The notes under the pieces: model-generated
The model's database searches: none
Seen by the model: only the letters and a program-made list of their open reading frames with translations
Told to the model about the DNA's origin: nothing
Translations under genes and position numbers: made by a program
Source of the DNA: Tissierellia bacterium
GTDB taxonomy: Bacteria > Bacillota > Clostridia > Tissierellales > Peptoniphilaceae
Length of the DNA: 64,000 nucleotides
Direction: 5' to 3'
Assembly: GCA_012728295.1 (NCBI GenBank)
Contig: JAAYFJ010000010.1
Coordinates: 101,963-165,962, forward strand
In this document: piece after piece, positions 61,296-64,000 of the stretch
How the letters are laid out: each line of letters begins with the position of its first letter
Position numbering within the stretch: position 1 is the first letter of the stretch

Positions 61296-61811
61296 TTATC
61301 TTACTACTTCAATCTGGCATACTTCCATCGCGTTTAATGCATTATTGTGACTGTCTACAGTAACTCCAGCGCAGTAATTTCCATCCACAATAATCCTGAC
61401 CTCTGGCAAATAAGCTTTTAAGATTAATGCATTGCTAATAACACAAATATCGGTACATAATCCTATTAATTTAATAGTCTCAATAGGTTCTTTTTCGCTT
61501 AGTTCTTTCAAGTATGTAGCCAACTCTTTAGATCCAAAAGAATGTTTATCTATAATTTTGGCCCCATTTGTTCTTAGATCATCACAAATTTCCCATCCAT
61601 AAGATCCTTTAATACAGTGTGGTACCGGAAGATTTTTTCCTTCTTGAGTGGAAAGATAATTATCTTCATGAGTATCTCTAGTAAAAATTACCTTCCCTTC
61701 AAAAGTCTCAATAGTATTTTTAACCTTAGAAACTATGTTTTCTGCTTCCTTAGTTCCTAAGCTCCCATTAATAAAGTCATTCTGCATATCAACTACTACT
61801 AAAACATCCAT
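61296..61811 (-). CDS. Isochorismatase/nicotinamidase-family cysteine hydrolase
   Basis: 171 residues with the catalytic triad D8 (VVVDMQNDF), K89 (IIDKHSF) and C123 (LCTDICVISNAL), and a cis-peptide-type segment before the Cys. The small size and pattern are closest to nicotinamidase-like members, so nicotinamide to nicotinate is possible, but the substrate is not certain. Confidence 0.8.
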   Translation of the reverse strand: MDVLVVVDMQNDFINGSLGTKEAENIVSKVKNTIETFEGKVIFTRDTHEDNYLSTQEGKNLPVPHCIKGSYGWEICDDLRTNGAKIIDKHSFGSKELATYLKELSEKEPIETIKLIGLCTDICVISNALILKAYLPEVRIIVDGNYCAGVTVDSHNNALNAMEVCQIEVVR

Positions 61812-61950
61812 TAGCTCACTCCTCTATATCGTAATAATTAAAATACTTCAATTAACTAATATTATAGACTCCCTAGAATAATAGAGCAAGTAGAAGAGAT
61901 AGCCTGTCATTAAAGTCACAACCGTTAATAACAATGAAAGTTTTCAATGC

Positions 61951-61979
61951 TATTACTATATGTTATAATTAAACACAAT
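61951..61979 (+). promoter_or_regulatory. Promoter of rodA
   Basis: TTTTCA (61951-61956), a 17-base spacer and TATAAT (61974-61979); the -35 is weak. AAGGAGAATATT precedes the ATG. Confidence 0.5.
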
Positions 61980-61994
61980 AATAAGGAGAATATT

Positions 61995-63113
61995 ATGTTT
62001 AAGAAAAAACCAACTTTTATGCAACGATTAGATATGCCGCTCTTAATCGGTGTATTGTTACTATGTGCTCTAGGACTTGTAGTTATTAGAAGTGCAACTT
62101 TAACTACGGGATCCATTTCATTAATACGTTCCCAGGTAATTGCTACTATAATTGGATTTATACTTGTAATAATTATTTACCTTCTTAACTTTAAAGTATG
62201 GCTAAAGCTATCATGGATTATTTATGTAGTTTCCAATGCTCTTCTTGTAATAACCTTAATTCTTGGAATTGGTCATGATGAATGGGGGGCTAGATCTTGG
62301 TTAGGAATCGGATCTTTCGTGTTTCAGCCTTCAGAATTTGTTAAAATTGGGTTTATTATTTTTGTTGCAAACTATATAGAAAAGAATAAAGATACCATAA
62401 ATGAACCTGTTACACTTCTGAAATTGTTTTTATTCGCCGGCTTACCTATTGGATTAATTGCACTACAGCCGGATTTCGGTACTGCCATGGTATTTATTTC
62501 AATACTCGCAGTAATGTTGTTAATATCAGGATTGAGCTGGAGATATATTTTTCCGGTGATTGGTGTTGGATTAATCAGTTTGCCAATTTTAGGTCCCTTA
62601 CTATGGAAAAAGCTAGATACGTATCAGCAAAATCGTATACTAGATTGGATTAATCCTTCAAGAGCCGTAAGCTCAACTGGATATCAATTTCAAGAAGGAA
62701 GAATTGCCATAGGAAGTGGCCAGCTTACAGGACGAGGTCTATTTAAAGGAACTCAAACTCAGTTTAACTATATACCTGCTAAACATAACGACTATATATT
62801 TACAGTACTAGTAGAAGAATTGGGATTCATCGGTGGAGCTTTTCTAATTGGATTATATGCATTAGTTTTTTATAGAATGTATATTATTGCCGAGGAATCC
62901 AGGGCATTTTCAGCTAAACTTATGATAGTTGGTTTTGCTTCACTTTTTATTATTCACATTTGGGAGAATATTGGAATGACTATGGGCTTAATGCCCATTA
63001 CAGGAATCCCCCTTCCATTTATGAGTCACGGTGGAACGTTTCAAATTGCAAATTTGATTTGTATTGGAATAATGCTTAATATATCCAAGTATAATGTAAC
63101 TGGAAGATACTAA
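61995..63113 (+). CDS. rodA: RodA/FtsW-family peptidoglycan polymerase
   Basis: 372 residues from the ATG at 61995 with a perfect ribosome site; the frame extends 16 codons further upstream. About ten membrane helices and SEDS signatures (WLGIGSFVFQPSEFVKIG, LQPDFGTA, YIPAKHNDYIFTVLVEELGF, GIPLPFMSHGGT). The FIPAKHNDFIF-type loop and GIPLPF context favour RodA, the elongation polymerase, over FtsW. Confidence 0.9.
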   Translation: MFKKKPTFMQRLDMPLLIGVLLLCALGLVVIRSATLTTGSISLIRSQVIATIIGFILVIIIYLLNFKVWLKLSWIIYVVSNALLVITLILGIGHDEWGARSWLGIGSFVFQPSEFVKIGFIIFVANYIEKNKDTINEPVTLLKLFLFAGLPIGLIALQPDFGTAMVFISILAVMLLISGLSWRYIFPVIGVGLISLPILGPLLWKKLDTYQQNRILDWINPSRAVSSTGYQFQEGRIAIGSGQLTGRGLFKGTQTQFNYIPAKHNDYIFTVLVEELGFIGGAFLIGLYALVFYRMYIIAEESRAFSAKLMIVGFASLFIIHIWENIGMTMGLMPITGIPLPFMSHGGTFQIANLICIGIMLNISKYNVTGRY

Positions 63114-63132
63114 TCATATTTATTAGTGGTTA

Positions 63133-63171
63133 AAGAAAGCAACTTTGGTTTTGAACCAAAGTTGCTTTCTT
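63133..63171. terminator. Bidirectional terminator between rodA and the regulator
   Basis: An 18-bp perfect stem (AAGAAAGCAACTTTGGTT and its complement) around TTG, with A/T flanks on both sides. Confidence 0.85.
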
Positions 63172-63202
63172 AGTTAAAACATTATTATAAATATTATACT
63201 AA

Positions 63203-63724
63203 TTATTCTACAGGTGGAGTCAATACTACCGCCATTGTCTGAGCTTCTGGATCTTCCACAGCAAAGGGCTCTATTAAATCTTGTATTTGTTTTGTTAGCT
63301 TTCTTAACTCAGAAGGAGAACCCTTTATCTTAAAACTTTTAAAGCTCATTGGATCGTGCATTAAGTCAATGCTACCCATTCTTGAATAACGAAAAAACCT
63401 ACTTAATAGAGGCAACATGAAGCCATAGAACAGTTGAAACAGTCCTTCTCCATCACGGTTTGATAGCTGATGCTGCAAACCATCATCTAAAGGTAAACTA
63501 AGCGAATAAGTTTTCTCTACCATGCTCCTTACTCGTTCTTTTTTTACAACTTTAATCAAACCTTCATCCTCTAATGAGTTCAAATGTCTATATAGGCTAG
63601 CATGAGGTATATCAGGAGCTATTGATTTAATATCTTGTGCAGTTAAGTACTCTTTTTCATATAATGCCATTATTATTTTCAATTTATGTGGATGGGTTAA
63701 TGCTTTCATTAATTGATCAAACAT
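63203..63724 (-). CDS. Winged-helix transcriptional regulator (ArsR-like)
   Basis: 173 residues from the ATG at 63722-63724, preceded by AAAGGGGGCAC; the frame extends further without a site. Residues about 1-70 form a winged helix (MKALTHPHKLKIIMALYEKE ... ASLYRHLNSLEDEGLI). The C-terminal domain (FYGFMLPLLSRFFRYSRM) probably senses a ligand or mediates dimerisation. It could regulate an unlinked multidrug pump, but nothing near it supports a target. Confidence 0.75.
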   Translation of the reverse strand: MFDQLMKALTHPHKLKIIMALYEKEYLTAQDIKSIAPDIPHASLYRHLNSLEDEGLIKVVKKERVRSMVEKTYSLSLPLDDGLQHQLSNRDGEGLFQLFYGFMLPLLSRFFRYSRMGSIDLMHDPMSFKSFKIKGSPSELRKLTKQIQDLIEPFAVEDPEAQTMAVVLTPPVE

Positions 63725-63808
63725 GAATGTGCCCCCTTTCTTTATAAAGATAACAATATCATAATGATAGTTTAAAATCAAGTTATTTCAACTTATCCAT
63801 AATGCTAA

Positions 63809-63851
63809 AAACCAGGCGCCTCTATGCTATTGACATATAGGTGCCTGGTTT
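63809..63851. terminator. Terminator after gatB
   Basis: AAACCAGGCGCCT and AGGTGCCTGGTTT (one wobble) extend to an imperfect 18-bp stem. It ends the minus-strand gat operon; A/T-rich flanks allow activity on both strands. Confidence 0.7.
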
Positions 63852-63861
63852 AGTTTCAATT

Positions 63862-64000
63862 CTATAACGATTCTATTTTTTCTGTTATTAATTTGTTTAC
63901 AAGTTGTGGGTTAGCCTTTCCTTTGCTTTTTTTCATAACTTGTCCAACTAAATATCCCAGCGCCCTATCTTTACCGTTTTTAATATCTTCTACTGATTGC
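63862..64000 (-). CDS. gatB: 3' end of aspartyl/glutamyl-tRNA amidotransferase subunit B (partial)
   Basis: The last 45 codons match the GatB C-terminal tail: [20 protein letters not shown] and [10 protein letters not shown], ending ESL. The gene runs off the right window edge. GatB belongs to the GatCAB complex that converts Glu-tRNA(Gln) or Asp-tRNA(Asn) to the amidated forms, used by bacteria that lack the direct synthetases. Confidence 0.9.
   Translation of the reverse strand, partial: QSVEDIKNGKDRALGYLVGQVMKKSKGKANPQLVNKLITEKIESL

Noticed and set aside
63809..63851. Palindrome as a mobile-element end
   Set aside because: It sits just after the gatB stop and looks like an ordinary terminator; no transposase or second copy is near.

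Overview
The window comes from a low-GC Gram-positive bacterium, most likely a member of the Clostridia (Peptostreptococcales/Tissierellales-like). The signs are AT-rich coding, strong GGAGG ribosome sites, lipoprotein lipoboxes, a DUF1836 gene, and host genes of clostridial type (polA-coaE-lytic transglycosylase, rodA, gatB). I cannot name the genus.

Positions 1 to about 43,020 are the right-hand part of a contractile-tailed (myovirus) prophage. Its left end lies outside the window. The right end is a tRNA-Leu(GAG) gene at 43022-43108. A tyrosine integrase, a lipoprotein, an ImmA-type peptidase and a CI-like repressor (40.3-42.9 kb, + strand) lie just inside it. Everything from 40.1 kb down to position 1 is transcribed on the minus strand. 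In transcription order it reads: a Cro-like gene fused to a tail-fibre end, a nuclease cassette, a probable structured RNA, a MuF head protein with a homing-endonuclease intein, portal, a papain-like cassette, a metallopeptidase cassette, prohead protease, scaffold, major capsid, neck genes, sheath, tube, a JAMM-peptidase cassette, tail chaperones, tape measure, hub/M23, spike, baseplate wedge genes (gp25, gpJ, others) and tail fibres. No terminase, replication or lysis gene was found in the window.

The most unusual content is a set of four putative effectors spread through the structural genes. They have unrelated C-terminal enzyme-like domains: a PBECR-like nuclease, a papain-fold toxin/deamidase, an HExxH zinc peptidase and a JAMM peptidase. 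All four share one domain of about 80 residues built around G-[RK]-x3-Y-x-[SG]-x-RW. Each gene is followed within 15 bp, or overlapped, by a small partner gene, and each cassette is followed, directly or one element later, by a rho-independent terminator. I read this as a modular family of virion-associated effectors with candidate partner or immunity proteins.

The prophage also shows decay. There is an in-frame TAA in the tail tube gene and another in a neck gene, a frameshift at a G6 tract in a tail-fibre-type gene, and an apparent internal deletion in gpJ. The four effector genes have intact frames.

From 43.0 to 64.0 kb is host chromosome: a peptide-type ABC substrate-binding lipoprotein, lytic transglycosylase, coaE and polA in one overlapping minus-strand operon; tRNA-Leu(CAA); ogt-like and DUF1836 genes; a FAH-family enzyme; a large lipoprotein; an AI-2E-type permease; a flavin reductase; an S58 peptidase with an OPT transporter; a second Xre/ImmA pair; a decayed IS3-family element; a prepilin-peptidase-like gene; a cysteine hydrolase; rodA; a winged-helix regulator; and the 3' end of gatB at the window edge.
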